Numbered from the stretch's first letter, positions 26,054 to 35,494 are shown. The stretch: 64,000 bases of DNA from Candidatus Obscuribacter phosphatis (GCA_001899315.1 MOYA01000001.1:2208599-2272598); one strand, 5' to 3'. Notes: generated by a model not told the origin, from the letters alone. Made by a program: numbers and translations.

Positions 26054-26467
26054 CTAATTTACCTCCGTAATTTCTTTCACTCTCAACTCATTTCTCTTAA
26101 AGATACCGCTTATTTTAAACTTGTGCCCTGCCGCCTTCTTTGTCAGACCAAAGGCTTTCCTGGCTTTCTCGCTACCGGCAGCGTCTAAATCCAGCCACTT
26201 GCCTTCGCTGTATAACGTATAGCCGGCTTCCGAGCAAGCGGGTTCGAGACTGCAATGTTTGGTATGCCCCTTGAGATTGGCCAGGGGGTCTTTGCCTGTT
26301 TGCTTTAGCTCGGCGGCACAGGCGCGATCGAGCAGATAGCCTGTATAGGTCTTTATCTCAGCATCTTTAGCTTTATCTTGGGCAAAAGCGCAGTTGGCGC
26401 CTGCAACTAAAGAAATAGAGAGAGTAAAACCGGCGCAGCTCTTCAAAAGATTGAAATAATTTGCCAT
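26054..26467 (-). CDS. Small secreted protein of unknown function
   Basis: 137 aa with a clear signal peptide (about 1-29, ending NCAFAQ). The mature part has a GYLLDRACAAEL start, a HTKHCSLEPACSEAGYTLYSEGKW segment and an IKISGIF-like strand near the end. Four Cys including the CSLEPAC pair could form disulphides or bind a ligand. The layout reminds me of small periplasmic proteins with a repeated TGYL...C..A...H...C pattern, but I cannot name the family. Its last codons contain the GGAGGT used for the adjacent PEBP gene. Confidence 0.72.
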   Translation of the reverse strand: MANYFNLLKSCAGFTLSISLVAGANCAFAQDKAKDAEIKTYTGYLLDRACAAELKQTGKDPLANLKGHTKHCSLEPACSEAGYTLYSEGKWLDLDAAGSEKARKAFGLTKKAAGHKFKISGIFKRNELRVKEITEVN

Positions 26468-26550
26468 GATTAACCTAGCCTTCAGCTTACCAATATGAGC
26501 TTTCAGCTAAATGTTATCAGATTAGAAGGGCATTAAATAAAGGCGCCGAC

Positions 26551-27444
26551 TTGACCCCAGAAACCAACCCAGAAACCGGCATAGCTTCGCTAAAAGAAGA
26601 ACTCAACAGACTGATAGCACCTTTCAAAGAGGAAGGACGCAAGGCGGCGGCAAGCCTGCGAGAAAAAATCAGACCAAGTTTGCTTTTACTAAGTAATAAA
26701 ACTGAGCTTGCCGGAAATGGCGGGCACTCTTTCTTTGGTAGTGGTGCCGTAGCGCAAGCCAATGCTGATTTTAGAGTGCCTGTAGATAGAGAAGGCAAGC
26801 CCATGCGTTTTTTAGCCCAGCTTGATTTGCAGGCGCTTACTAATTGCGGCAAAGAGCACGGTCTGTCTATAGATTGGCTACCGGAGCAAGGGCTGCTCAT
26901 GTTTTTTGTCGGGCAAAACCGTTGCCGCGACACTGAAGGTCCAACCCTAAAGGACCGCCAGTCTTTCAATATTTCACTTAGTCTGCGCCAGCCCGAGGAA
27001 AGAAAGCCTGGAGGAAGTGAACCGGCACTGACACCGATTCGTTTTGCCTTTTGCCAGCTTTTACCTCAATCACCGCAGCCCCAAGATTTGCCGGACCAGA
27101 TGGCAGAGCCTCTAAGCCAAGCTCTTGCTGCCTTTGCCGCCAAGTTCAACCAATACACAATAGACAGCCTTGCCGGTGAAGATCTTTTTCTCGGGGCCTG
27201 GCAAGCCGAATATTTAACCGCAAGCCAAGATTTGAAAATTATGGCGTCCTTTTGTGCCAGCGGCATAGGCTTTAATCACAAGCGCAAAAACGACTGGCAT
27301 TATCAACACCTGGTACAGGAAGCACCAAACTATGCCACTGCCTTTTATTTCAAAATGCCGCAAATGCCTGAAACAGTAGTGCTAATCAAACCTGAAGACT
27401 CAAGGGCGAAAGCCTTCGAAAAGGCTTGGCTCTTTCATATCTGA
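26551..27444 (+). CDS. DUF1963 (YwqG-like) protein
   Basis: 297 aa from a TTG start; no ATG is available upstream in frame. The order of motifs fits DUF1963: GHSFFGSGAVAQANADFRVP, KPMRFLAQLDLQAL, LPEQGLLMFFVG, and near the end GEDLFLGAWQAEYLT. Family members are soluble cytoplasmic proteins of unknown function that bind other proteins in some species. No signal peptide. It is divergent from the small secreted protein gene by 83 nt and its stop is 5 nt from that of the convergent OmpA-like gene. Confidence 0.75.
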   Translation: MTPETNPETGIASLKEELNRLIAPFKEEGRKAAASLREKIRPSLLLLSNKTELAGNGGHSFFGSGAVAQANADFRVPVDREGKPMRFLAQLDLQALTNCGKEHGLSIDWLPEQGLLMFFVGQNRCRDTEGPTLKDRQSFNISLSLRQPEERKPGGSEPALTPIRFAFCQLLPQSPQPQDLPDQMAEPLSQALAAFAAKFNQYTIDSLAGEDLFLGAWQAEYLTASQDLKIMASFCASGIGFNHKRKNDWHYQHLVQEAPNYATAFYFKMPQMPETVVLIKPEDSRAKAFEKAWLFHI

Positions 27445-27449
27445 GGCTT

Positions 27450-28565
27450 TTATTTTATTTCGCGAAAAACGACTCGACGATTGCGAGCCCGACCTTGTTC
27501 GCTGGCATTTGATTTTTCCGGCTTGGTGAAACCATAACCCACAGATTGCAGGCGATTATCATCAATAGAACAGTTCTCGACTAGATAGCGCTTGACCGAA
27601 CGAGCCCTCCGCCTTGAAAGATCCATATTGTATTGATAGCCGCCAATAGTGCAGGTATGACCTTCCACCTTGAGCCTTAGACCTTTGTCTTGTTTGAGAT
27701 ATTTGCTTAGAGACAAGAGTATCTCTTTGCTTTGCGGTCTCAAAGTATCTTTGTCAAAATCAAAAAGAATTAGATAACTGGTGGCTATACCATCACGTTT
27801 TAGATGGTCGTATATATCTTTAGCCTCACGATTGGCATCGCTCAAATCGCCATTGACATTACCTAGGGAGACAACCCAACGAAAGGGGGCATTGCCCTGA
27901 ATGATCATGGGCATATGCGGATTGTCCAAGATCCAATAGGTCCAGCCGTTATCGCAAACTGCCTTGATTGCGCGCAATTCTCGAAACTGACCTTCTATTT
28001 TTATGCGCACATTTTCAGAGCCTTCCGCTCTAATTGAGCGAGGAATCTGCAAAACTTCGGCATGATTAACAATAAGCGATTCGGGACCATCGATGGCAAA
28101 GGGTGTGGTTTTACCCTCTTTGAGATCTTTGTAAAGTGCATCAGAAACTCTAAGCACATTGGTATAGCCAGCCAGGGTGCAGACTTCGTGCTTGGGATAA
28201 AAGAGAGAAACTTTATGCGAGAAGAGAACATCTCTATGGTCCACTTTGCGAGAACCACTGGCATTAGCCGGTGGGCCTATCTCCCAGTCATATATAAAGC
28301 CCTTACCTTTTGCTTCACATTCGGCCACCCTGGCGACAAAATCATAGTCTCCAACCTCTTTCCAGTGGCTATCGAGGCCCTCAAAGGTATGCACAGTCAC
28401 GGTCAAACCAGGAACTATCCTGAGGGCGGTAGTCAGGTCCGGCGCCTCAAGAATAGTGGGCGGTCTGGTCTCGGAGGCGGCAAAGGCAGAGGCTAGCGGC
28501 AGTGCCGAAGACAAAGTCAGCGCGACGAAAAGAGAAATAAGCGACTTTCTAATAAGGCTACCCAA
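27450..28565 (-). CDS. Secreted OmpA C-terminal domain protein
   Basis: 371 aa from a TTG at 28565 with GGGGG 7 nt upstream. A signal peptide covers about residues 1-29. Residues about 30-245 are an unrecognised domain with aromatic and charged segments. The last 120 residues are an OmpA-type peptidoglycan-binding domain: FDFDKDTLRPQSKEIL, VEGHTCTIGGYQYNMDLSRRRA, and GYGFTKPEKSNASEQGRARNRRV, including the Asp and Arg residues that hold meso-diaminopimelate. It probably ties the outer membrane or a periplasmic complex to the cell wall. No beta-barrel is evident in the N-terminal part. Confidence 0.9.
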   Translation of the reverse strand: MGSLIRKSLISLFVALTLSSALPLASAFAASETRPPTILEAPDLTTALRIVPGLTVTVHTFEGLDSHWKEVGDYDFVARVAECEAKGKGFIYDWEIGPPANASGSRKVDHRDVLFSHKVSLFYPKHEVCTLAGYTNVLRVSDALYKDLKEGKTTPFAIDGPESLIVNHAEVLQIPRSIRAEGSENVRIKIEGQFRELRAIKAVCDNGWTYWILDNPHMPMIIQGNAPFRWVVSLGNVNGDLSDANREAKDIYDHLKRDGIATSYLILFDFDKDTLRPQSKEILLSLSKYLKQDKGLRLKVEGHTCTIGGYQYNMDLSRRRARSVKRYLVENCSIDDNRLQSVGYGFTKPEKSNASEQGRARNRRVVFREIK

Positions 28566-28682
28566 AACGGCCCCCTACAGGCTTGCTATAAAAACGAACT
28601 ATCATTTTAAACACAAAGATGATTAAAGAAAGCTACAGTTTCGCCGTAGAGCCGCTTCGTTTTTATAGATTGAACTTAGGAA

Positions 28683-28699
28683 TCTCGCTTGCGGCGAGA
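28683..28699 (+). other. Hairpin in the dnaK 5' leader
   Basis: TCTCGC (28683-28688) and GCGAGA (28694-28699) pair around a 5-nt loop, about 48 nt before the dnaK ATG. It does not cover the Shine-Dalgarno. No CIRCE element was found. Confidence 0.35.
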
Positions 28700-28746
28700 G
28701 ACGAGATGAAATTTACCAGGTTAATAAGTTCAGAGGAAGATCATAT

Positions 28747-30681
28747 ATGTCTAAAGGAACAGGAAAAACCGGCGGAAAAGCTGTAGGTATTGACCTTGGT
28801 ACAACCAACTCGGTGGTAGCCGTGATGGAAGGCGGTCAGCCGACAGTGATTGCCAATGCTGAAGGAGCCCGCACTACCCCCTCCGTAGTTGCAGTATCCA
28901 AGTCGGGTGAGAGGCTGGTGGGACAGTTAGCCAGACGTCAAGCCGTAATCAATCCGCAGAACACTGTCTACTCGATTAAAAGATTTATGGGAAGACACTT
29001 CCAGGAAGTGGAAGGTGAGAAGAAAATTGTTTCATATAAGGTAAAGGAGAGCCCCGAAGGCGGCTGCAAAGTTCCGATGGGCGGAAAAGACTATAGCCCT
29101 GAAGAAATCTCAGCGATGATCTTGCGCAAACTCAAGGAAGATGCTGAAAAATATCTCGGAGAGAAGGTCACCTCGGCTGTCATAACCGTTCCTGCCTATT
29201 TTAACGACTCGCAAAGACAAGCCACTAAAAACGCCGGCGCCATTGCCGGTCTGGAAGTGCTGCGCATCATCAACGAACCGACTGCAGCAGCCCTTGCCTA
29301 TGGCTTGGAGAAGAAAAAGAACGAAACCATCTTGGTCTTCGACTTGGGCGGTGGTACTTTCGACGTATCTATTCTAGAAGTAGGCGACGGTCTCTTTGAA
29401 GTGAAATCAACCGCTGGTGATACCCACCTTGGCGGTGACGACTTTGACCACAAGCTGGTGCAGTGGTTTGCCCAAGAATTCAAGCAAAGCGAAGGTGTAG
29501 ATCTGACCAAAGATCCCCAGGCTTTGCAAAGACTGACCGAAGCTGCCGAGAAAGCCAAAATCGAGCTTTCTTCCGTCAACGAGACCACAGTCTCGCTGCC
29601 CTTCATCACCGCCAACGAAACCGGTCCCAAACACCTCGACATGAAACTGACTAGAGCCAAGTTCAATGAGCTCACCAGAGACCTGGTCGAGAAGCTACGC
29701 AAGCCGGTGGAACAAGCCCTGGCCGATGCCAAATTGAACTATTCCAAGATAGATGAAGTTGTCTTGGTGGGCGGTTCGACGCGCATTCCAGCCGTCAAAG
29801 AAATGGTCAAAAACCTGACCGGTGGTAAAGAGCCAAACCAGAGCGTCAACCCTGACGAAGTCGTGGCGGTGGGTGCGGCAGTACAAGCCGGTGTGTTGGC
29901 TGGTGAAGTAAGCGAGATTGTCTTGCTTGACGTCACACCACTTTCGCTGGGCATCGAGACCATGGGCGGTGTCTTTACAAAATTGGTGGAGAAGAACACC
30001 ACCATCCCCACCCACAAGTCACAGATCTTCTCTACAGCAGAAGACAATCAACCCAATGTCGATGTAATGGTCTTCCAGGGCGAAAGACCGATTGCCAGAG
30101 ACAACAAACTATTAGGCACCTTCTTGTTGGACGGCATTCCACCAGCGCCAAGAGGCTTGCCCAAAATTGAAGTTTCTTTCGACATCGATGCAAACGGTAT
30201 TCTCTCGGTCACAGCCAGAGAACAAAACACAGGCAAAGAGCAAAAGATTACAATCACTGCCTCGACCAACCTGACCAAGGAAGATATTGAGCGCATGATT
30301 AGAGATGCCGAAGCAAACGGTCAAGAAGACCAGAAGAAAAAAGCCAAGGCAGACCTGCGCAACGAAGCCGATGCCCTTATCTACTCGGTAGAAAGACATC
30401 TGCAAGAGTTTGGCAGTATCACAAGCAGTGCCGCCAAAGCGAGAGCTGAGCTACTCATCTCTGAACTAAGACAAAAGATCAAAGATGACCTCGCTTATGA
30501 AACCCTCAAGCAAGCATTGGACGATCTGGCTGCCCACCTGCGTAGTATGCAAAGTGAAGCACAAGCCGCCTCGGCTTCGGCCTCGTCGGCATCGGCGAGC
30601 GCCGACCGTGAACCGGTAGGAGCCGCAGCCGGTGGCGCTTCATCCAATAACAACGATGTGGTCGATGCCGAAATAGTCTAG
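28747..30681 (+). CDS. dnaK: Hsp70 chaperone DnaK
   Basis: 644 aa, normal length. The nucleotide-binding domain starts [17 protein letters not shown] at about residue 14, after a short Gly/Lys extension, and carries the phosphate-2 loop [13 protein letters not shown] and [12 protein letters not shown]. The substrate-binding domain and helical lid follow, with an Ala/Ser-rich tail ending [10 protein letters not shown] in place of EEVD-like or DDVIDAEFE ends. DnaK folds proteins in the cytoplasm with DnaJ and GrpE. Neither partner gene is beside it, and there is no CIRCE repeat upstream, so regulation differs from HrcA-controlled operons. AGAGGAAG lies about 6 nt before the ATG. A strong terminator follows. 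Confidence 0.97.
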   Translation: MSKGTGKTGGKAVGIDLGTTNSVVAVMEGGQPTVIANAEGARTTPSVVAVSKSGERLVGQLARRQAVINPQNTVYSIKRFMGRHFQEVEGEKKIVSYKVKESPEGGCKVPMGGKDYSPEEISAMILRKLKEDAEKYLGEKVTSAVITVPAYFNDSQRQATKNAGAIAGLEVLRIINEPTAAALAYGLEKKKNETILVFDLGGGTFDVSILEVGDGLFEVKSTAGDTHLGGDDFDHKLVQWFAQEFKQSEGVDLTKDPQALQRLTEAAEKAKIELSSVNETTVSLPFITANETGPKHLDMKLTRAKFNELTRDLVEKLRKPVEQALADAKLNYSKIDEVVLVGGSTRIPAVKEMVKNLTGGKEPNQSVNPDEVVAVGAAVQAGVLAGEVSEIVLLDVTPLSLGIETMGGVFTKLVEKNTTIPTHKSQIFSTAEDNQPNVDVMVFQGERPIARDNKLLGTFLLDGIPPAPRGLPKIEVSFDIDANGILSVTAREQNTGKEQKITITASTNLTKEDIERMIRDAEANGQEDQKKKAKADLRNEADALIYSVERHLQEFGSITSSAAKARAELLISELRQKIKDDLAYETLKQALDDLAAHLRSMQSEAQAASASASSASASADREPVGAAAGGASSNNNDVVDAEIV

Positions 30682-30701
30682 GTCAAAAATTAAACCTGCT
30701 C

Positions 30702-30739
30702 TTCAAACCGGAAATTTAATTTTCCGGTTTGAACTTTTT
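30702..30739 (+). terminator. Intrinsic terminator of dnaK
   Basis: TTCAAACCGGAAA (30702-30714) and TTTCCGGTTTGAA (30721-30733) form a perfect 13-bp stem with a 6-nt loop, followed by CTTTTTG. It stands 20 nt after the dnaK stop and separates dnaK from the Spy-like gene. Confidence 0.85.
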
Positions 30740-30851
30740 GTTCCGAAATTACGTCTTACATATTGTGAGAACAATGCAGCGAACCGGTGAACCACTTTAC
30801 AGATAGTGGTTTGGCGGCTCTGCTTTACAGCGCTTTCAAAGGAGCAAAATC

Positions 30852-31376
30852 ATGAAAATCAAGTTTCCCTTACCCGCCCTAGCCATCGCCCTTAGTTTGA
30901 CCACCTTAGGTTCTGCCATAAGTACTTCAGCTAACTCAGCCTATGCCGAAAACAGCGATCAAGTCAAAGTTGAAACCCCAAAAGTTCATGGAAGAAAAGC
31001 CAAACTCAACCTGAGTGAAGACCAGAAAGAAAAAATGCTCTCAATCAAAAATAAATTCAAAAGCGAGATGGAACCAAAGATTGCCGAGCTAAAAGAGCAT
31101 AAACGCTCAATAAATGATCTACTCACCCGCGAAACAATAGATAAAGAGGCGATTCTCAAAGAGCAGACTAAAATCAATGCCATCATCGGCGATATCGCCT
31201 CCGCCCGCCTGGCCTACCGCATTGAAACCAATGAAAATCTCAACCCTGAACAAAGAGCCACCCTAAGAAAACTAGGAGAGGCACGTGATTTTGCAGGACG
31301 AGGAAAACATCAAGGCAAAAGAGGCGGCAAAGGCGGCCATATGAAACAAAAAGCCAGCGCCCCATCAGAAGCTTAG
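30852..31376 (+). CDS. Spy/CpxP-like periplasmic protein
   Basis: 174 aa. A signal peptide ends near residue 32 (SAYAEN). The mature protein is helical and has two LTxxQ-like motifs, NLSEDQ (about 55) and NLNPEQ (about 128), separated by long amphipathic helices, and a basic Gly/Lys-rich tail with a His. This matches Spy/CpxP/ZraP-type proteins, periplasmic chaperones or metal sensors induced by envelope stress. AAGGAG sits 8 nt before the ATG. A weak ACCACT/AGTGGT dyad (30791-30796, 30805-30810) lies in its leader. Its place after dnaK, though behind a terminator, suggests shared stress use. Confidence 0.78.
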   Translation: MKIKFPLPALAIALSLTTLGSAISTSANSAYAENSDQVKVETPKVHGRKAKLNLSEDQKEKMLSIKNKFKSEMEPKIAELKEHKRSINDLLTRETIDKEAILKEQTKINAIIGDIASARLAYRIETNENLNPEQRATLRKLGEARDFAGRGKHQGKRGGKGGHMKQKASAPSEA

Positions 31377-31397
31377 TCACTATGCCGAGAGTAAATG

Positions 31398-31432
31398 CAA
31401 CAAGAGCCTCGCTTGAGGCGAGGCTTTTGTTG
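31398..31432 (+). terminator. Intrinsic terminator after the Spy-like gene
   Basis: AGCCTCGC (31405-31412) and GCGAGGCT (31418-31425) form an 8-bp stem with loop TTGAG; outer CAACAA/TTGTTG pairs extend it. A TTTTGTTG tail follows. It lies between convergent genes and may serve both directions. Confidence 0.8.
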
Positions 31433-31461
31433 AGTTCTCTAAAATAGTCTAGGTCTTTATT

Positions 31462-31872
31462 TCAGTCACTCATAAGACTCATCGCGCTTGTCCCCGGGCT
31501 TGTGTACTGGCTCGTGTACTGGCTTGCACATCGGCTTTTATCCGGGCTTTGACAACAACCAGCTTTCTTGGTCGGCAAAACCTTGAAGCTATCTAAAAAG
31601 CAGCCGTCTTCAAAGTCTCGACAAGACGAATTACAGAGAATCACCGAACAAAAAACTGGTCTTGCAAATTGTCGGCGCCAAATAAAAAAGCTTAGCACCG
31701 GACTGTCATCGGGGACTTCAGCCTTGAGCAGACTGCGCTGCTCAGCACAACAAGAAGGTTCTCTAGAAGGTTCTCTAGAAGCTTTTTGAGTCGCTTCCAG
31801 CGACTCTTCTGCCAATACAGTGGGGCTAGCACTGGACAAAAGCAGACAGAGCAGTAAAAGTAATCTAGACAT
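31462..31872 (-). CDS. Small secreted Cys-rich protein
   Basis: 136 aa from the ATG at 31872, ten nt after the stop of the TPR gene. A signal peptide (MSRLLLLLCLLLSSASPTVLA) is followed by a mature part with about nine Cys, including two CC pairs and CNSSCRDFEDGC. It also carries two short internal duplications, SREPSREPS and SQYTSQYTS, encoded by tandem DNA repeats near 31758-31785 and 31492-31525. Many Cys in an exported protein suggest disulphides. I do not recognise the fold. Because the repeats are low in complexity and the composition is unusual, a spurious ORF is possible, but the signal peptide and coupling to the TPR gene argue for a real one. Confidence 0.55.
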   Translation of the reverse strand: MSRLLLLLCLLLSSASPTVLAEESLEATQKASREPSREPSCCAEQRSLLKAEVPDDSPVLSFFIWRRQFARPVFCSVILCNSSCRDFEDGCFLDSFKVLPTKKAGCCQSPDKSRCASQYTSQYTSPGTSAMSLMSD

Positions 31873-31882
31873 TTTGCCCGAC

Positions 31883-32764
31883 TCAAAATCCCAAACGCAC
31901 AAGACGACAGACAGGACAGTGCAAACCGGTACCGCGCAAAGCGTAGGAAGCGCCAATATTGAGAGCGGTGCCAAGGACAGCACGAGCGGCTCGATTGCTT
32001 TTCGACTGAGGCATGCTGATTGGAGCCGCCGGTTGAATTGGAATCTGTGGAGCAACAGTTTGACTGGGACTGACACCTAAAACTGGAGGCAAGAGCGCGT
32101 CCTGATTGGAGCGCAACTGGAAGACTTTACCAGCCTGCGCCACCCCAAGATCTGTTTGGGCAGGAAGAGCAGGTTGGACTAATTGAGAGTCGAGTAATAC
32201 CACATCAGCGCCAGAGGCAGGAGCTTGCATTTGCCTTGAATATGCCGGTGCAGGGACCGGTCCGGCAGTTCTAATCTGCAGAGGAGAATTTGGTCCATTG
32301 CTTCGAATGGCGCTTTCCATCGCCGCTCTCGCTTCGGCAATCTGAGAGTCGCCGGGGTTAAAGAGTGAAGCGGCGCTGTAGTGCCCAAGGGCTGCAACAT
32401 AGTCGCCCCGCCCCTCTGCCAGCGCACCCAAGTTAAAATAAGCGTCACTGTTGCGGGGGTCTTTACTCAGAACCTGGCGAAAAATCTCCTCGGCCAAAGT
32501 CAACTCTCCCCGGCGATGGCTTTCCGCTCCATAGCGCAGCAAACGTTCCACTTCAGGGTCTTTAGCACTGCCCGTCTGCGGTATGGCTGACTGACTTGTG
32601 CTGCGGAGACCAGCCGGCGCTTTAGCTATGGAAGCTTTAGGAGGCGCGGTCTTGGATTGAGTTTTTTTAGAGGCGGCGCTGCGTTTCTTTGCCAAAGCTT
32701 GAGAGCTTGGGAGGGCAAAGGAAACACAGATAATAGCCAAGATGGCCAGTAGTTTATTAACCAT
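31883..32764 (-). CDS. Secreted TPR protein
   Basis: 293 aa. A signal peptide ends near residue 25 (QALAKK). A Lys/Ala/Pro-rich linker precedes two clear TPR units at about 75-145: RYGAESHRRGELTLAEEIFRQ and AYFNLGALAEGRGDYVAALGHY, each with the W/L-G-Y/A-F-A-P pattern. The C-terminal 140 residues are Pro/Gln/Ala-rich and end with a basic segment holding a CPVC pair. TPRs bind partner proteins. It is the first gene of a pair with the Cys-rich secreted protein and is divergent from another TPR gene. Confidence 0.8.
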   Translation of the reverse strand: MVNKLLAILAIICVSFALPSSQALAKKRSAASKKTQSKTAPPKASIAKAPAGLRSTSQSAIPQTGSAKDPEVERLLRYGAESHRRGELTLAEEIFRQVLSKDPRNSDAYFNLGALAEGRGDYVAALGHYSAASLFNPGDSQIAEARAAMESAIRSNGPNSPLQIRTAGPVPAPAYSRQMQAPASGADVVLLDSQLVQPALPAQTDLGVAQAGKVFQLRSNQDALLPPVLGVSPSQTVAPQIPIQPAAPISMPQSKSNRAARAVLGTALNIGASYALRGTGLHCPVCRLVRLGF

Positions 32765-32903
32765 GACTATTCACCGAAGTGGTTTACCATTAAAGCAGTA
32801 CATAAATTAAGTACACAATTTAAGACAAGCTGACCCTATAAAATAGGAGCCTCTTAAGTAGAGTCTAAGATAATAAACTGGTTCGGCCAAATAAGCAGGC
32901 AAA

Positions 32904-34538
32904 ATGCCCATCTTTCAAGCAAAACTAAAAAAGCAGCCCATATTGGACCTTTCTTTCCTGGTCTGCTGCTTGGCTCTTTTTCAAGTAGGCACCGCCGCAC
33001 CGGCACAAGCACAGCCAAGCGATACTGACAGTCAAGCCCCCAGCCTGCAGTCGGCTCCATCCATTCAAGGAGAGATCAAAGAAGAAGTAGAGCTGGAGAC
33101 GCTGAAGAACGACTCCCTGGTTGAACCACAAGCAACCACTACCAATACGACCTCGAGAGAAGGAGCCTACAGCAAGAAGCTCTTTATTCAGGGCGAAAAG
33201 GCACTGAGAGAACGCCGCTACGAGACAGCCGCGCAGTTTCTGAACATGAGCTTGAAAGAGTTGTATAGAAGCCACGACCGCAGCCATCTCCAAGATATCG
33301 AACTGGCTAAGGCACAGCTTGACCTTGCCCTGCAACAGAATGAAAGAGCATTAAATGTGCTGAGCAAGCTGGAACGCTCACTAGGCAAAAGCGAAGAAGC
33401 CAGCTCGCTCACCACCGGCATCATTCAATCTGAACTAGCCGAAGCCGAGCTGCGCCTCGGCAAGCTGGATAATGCCGATCGCCATATCAGGGCGGCTCTC
33501 GCTTCAATCAAGAAAAGCGCCAGTAAATCAGGCACCCTGCCGCCCTCGAACGAACTAGGCAAAGCCAAGGCCAGAATGGCGAAAGTGCTTGCCCGTCGCG
33601 GTCTATCTGAAGAAGCTCGAGAGTATTTCCGGGACGCCGTAGACCTGATGGAAAAATCACCCGGCTATAAAGGGCTCGACCTTGCTGATGTGCTCAGAGA
33701 GGAAGCCCAGTTCTTTAGGAATATCGGCTTGCGCAAACAAGCGGCACAAATCTTCGACAAAGCAGCCAAAATCAAAGATGAAGCGAGCCACCCACAAAAG
33801 ACCACCGAACTAGCCGGGCAGGTAGACTATGTCTGGGAAGCCGGGGCGCCCCATTCCCATGAAATCATCGACCAAGACTTTCCACTAAGATACATCCAAG
33901 TAAACAATATAAGGGTCGCCACTACTGTCATTGATCTTTGGGAGTTGGCCGGACTTTTGATCTGTGTAACCAATGTGGATGAACATAGACATATTCTTGG
34001 TCTAGGGCAAGTTCATTTTTATAAAGTAAAGAGAGATGCCGCCACCGGGCAGGTGAAGACTTATGAAGAGATCCCGCAAGTAGATCATAGACTGATAGAT
34101 CGCATCAGAAGAGAGCGAAACATGTGGGATCTCACTCAAAATCGCCCCTGGCTTGCCAATATCCAAAAAACTAGAAATTTTCGCGGACTAGTCCCGCCGA
34201 GCGGTCATGATCTTTTCCGCGGTCCCAATGTCTTCGGTGTCTGGGGTGAATGGCCCGGGGTATCACATGTGGTGCCAACCCGGGTTTCAATTTTGCCCAG
34301 CCGCGAGAATGTTTTTTATGACGACGAACAAGAAGAAGGCACGAAAGAAGGCGGTCTCATTCGCTCGGAGGGTATCAGACAAATGGGTCTGGTTCCGATC
34401 AATATGGAGCCGCTTGAATCACGCACCGGTGAATTGTTTTATCTCTACCCCCGCGACGAAGATGTAGAAGTGAGAGTCACCGTGGGCAATACCAAATTCA
34501 GCTTTCCCTTTCACTGCCGCAAACGAAGAATAAACTAG
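32904..34538 (+). CDS. Secreted TPR protein with a distinct C-terminal domain
   Basis: 544 aa. The signal peptide runs to about residue 36 (APAQAQ). Residues about 80-290 contain TPR-like helical pairs (KLFIQGEKALRERRYETAAQFL, KARMAKVLARRGLSEEAREYF and similar). From about 310 the protein changes to a domain of about 230 residues with many aromatic residues, including VIDLWELAGLLICVTNVDEHRH and GPNVFGVWGEWPGVSHVVP, which I do not recognise and which ends in a basic tail. It is divergent from the other TPR gene by 139 nt and convergent with the SDR gene, whose stop is 2 nt away. Likely periplasmic or surface-attached; role unknown. Confidence 0.78.
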   Translation: MPIFQAKLKKQPILDLSFLVCCLALFQVGTAAPAQAQPSDTDSQAPSLQSAPSIQGEIKEEVELETLKNDSLVEPQATTTNTTSREGAYSKKLFIQGEKALRERRYETAAQFLNMSLKELYRSHDRSHLQDIELAKAQLDLALQQNERALNVLSKLERSLGKSEEASSLTTGIIQSELAEAELRLGKLDNADRHIRAALASIKKSASKSGTLPPSNELGKAKARMAKVLARRGLSEEAREYFRDAVDLMEKSPGYKGLDLADVLREEAQFFRNIGLRKQAAQIFDKAAKIKDEASHPQKTTELAGQVDYVWEAGAPHSHEIIDQDFPLRYIQVNNIRVATTVIDLWELAGLLICVTNVDEHRHILGLGQVHFYKVKRDAATGQVKTYEEIPQVDHRLIDRIRRERNMWDLTQNRPWLANIQKTRNFRGLVPPSGHDLFRGPNVFGVWGEWPGVSHVVPTRVSILPSRENVFYDDEQEEGTKEGGLIRSEGIRQMGLVPINMEPLESRTGELFYLYPRDEDVEVRVTVGNTKFSFPFHCRKRRIN

Positions 34539-34540
34539 AC

Positions 34541-35494
34541 TCAGCTAGAAGACCCGGTATAACGATTTAAGCAATCTCTATAGCCTTCGATATAGGTTGG
34601 AAAATCCAAGCTTACTTTCAGGTCTTCCAGAACCTTGCGCCCGTTCACTTGTCGATTGCCCCGCAGGGTGTGATGCACAGACCCCAAAGGCACCGAATCA
34701 GGCATGTTTAACCCCAGCTTTTCACAAAGAAAGCTCACCACATTCAGATGGGTTTCAGGTTTAAGATCACCGACCACATAAGTACTGCCGGCGCGACCAC
34801 GCAAAAAGCCCGCCTCAATAATCTTGGCCAGGTCTTTCAAATGAATTCGAGAAACATAGTTTTTACCGTCTCCGGGCAGACGATACTGACCGGAAAGCAA
34901 ACGCAGATGCAAACCGTACTCAAAATCATAAAGCCCAGGCGCCCGCAGCGTCAGTGCATCGAGAGAACGCCAGATCTCTTCAGCCTCCAGACGAAGGCGA
35001 GCACTCTCTTCCGCCTTATCTACTTCAGTGTGTTCATCGATTATGCCTTGCTGTTTGCCATACACACCGGTAGAGGAAATATAGATCAAACCAGCCAGAG
35101 GAATCTCTTGCAGAAGATCACGATAGAGCTTATCGGAGAGGCCGTCTGGAGGAAAGGAAACCAATACATAAGACTGGCGACAAGCCGCTTGCAAACGACT
35201 GCGCAGGGAGGCGGAAATACTTAGCTCAGAGGAGGCGGAGCAGATAATCGGCTCTATGCCTAAGCCCTGCAGATGGAGGGCTCGCTCTGCACTGCGCGTG
35301 GTGGCATAAAATTTATTGATACGCAAAGCATCGGTTTGTTTGAGTCTGCCGAAAACAGCTAGAGCCGCTCGCCCTGCGCCCAAAAACACTAGAGACCGCC
35401 CCTCTTTCGCCGGCTCGTCGCGAGCCGTCAGGGGCAAACGCTCAGCCTGTTCAAGAGACACTGAAGTTTGTGTTTTGACAGACTCTTCGCCCAT
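34541..35494 (-). CDS. NAD(P)-dependent epimerase/SDR-family protein (YeeZ-like)
   Basis: 317 aa. The N-terminal Rossmann motif is VFLGAGRAALAVFG (about 33-46). A central YISSTGVYGKQQG segment carries the Ser and Tyr of extended SDRs, although the Lys is replaced by Gln (YGKQQ). DLAKIIEAGFLRG and a C-terminal substrate lobe complete an epimerase-like fold, as in YeeZ-type SDRs. The reaction is unknown. The start codon overlaps the stop of the upstream gene by one base (TAATG), so it is co-translated with the MshEN-like protein. Confidence 0.82.
   Translation of the reverse strand: MGEESVKTQTSVSLEQAERLPLTARDEPAKEGRSLVFLGAGRAALAVFGRLKQTDALRINKFYATTRSAERALHLQGLGIEPIICSASSELSISASLRSRLQAACRQSYVLVSFPPDGLSDKLYRDLLQEIPLAGLIYISSTGVYGKQQGIIDEHTEVDKAEESARLRLEAEEIWRSLDALTLRAPGLYDFEYGLHLRLLSGQYRLPGDGKNYVSRIHLKDLAKIIEAGFLRGRAGSTYVVGDLKPETHLNVVSFLCEKLGLNMPDSVPLGSVHHTLRGNRQVNGRKVLEDLKVSLDFPTYIEGYRDCLNRYTGSSS

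Noticed and set aside
28566-28746. CIRCE or RNA thermometer upstream of dnaK
   Set aside because: No TTAGCACTC-N9-GAGTGCTAA is present, and the hairpin at 28683-28699 does not pair with the Shine-Dalgarno.
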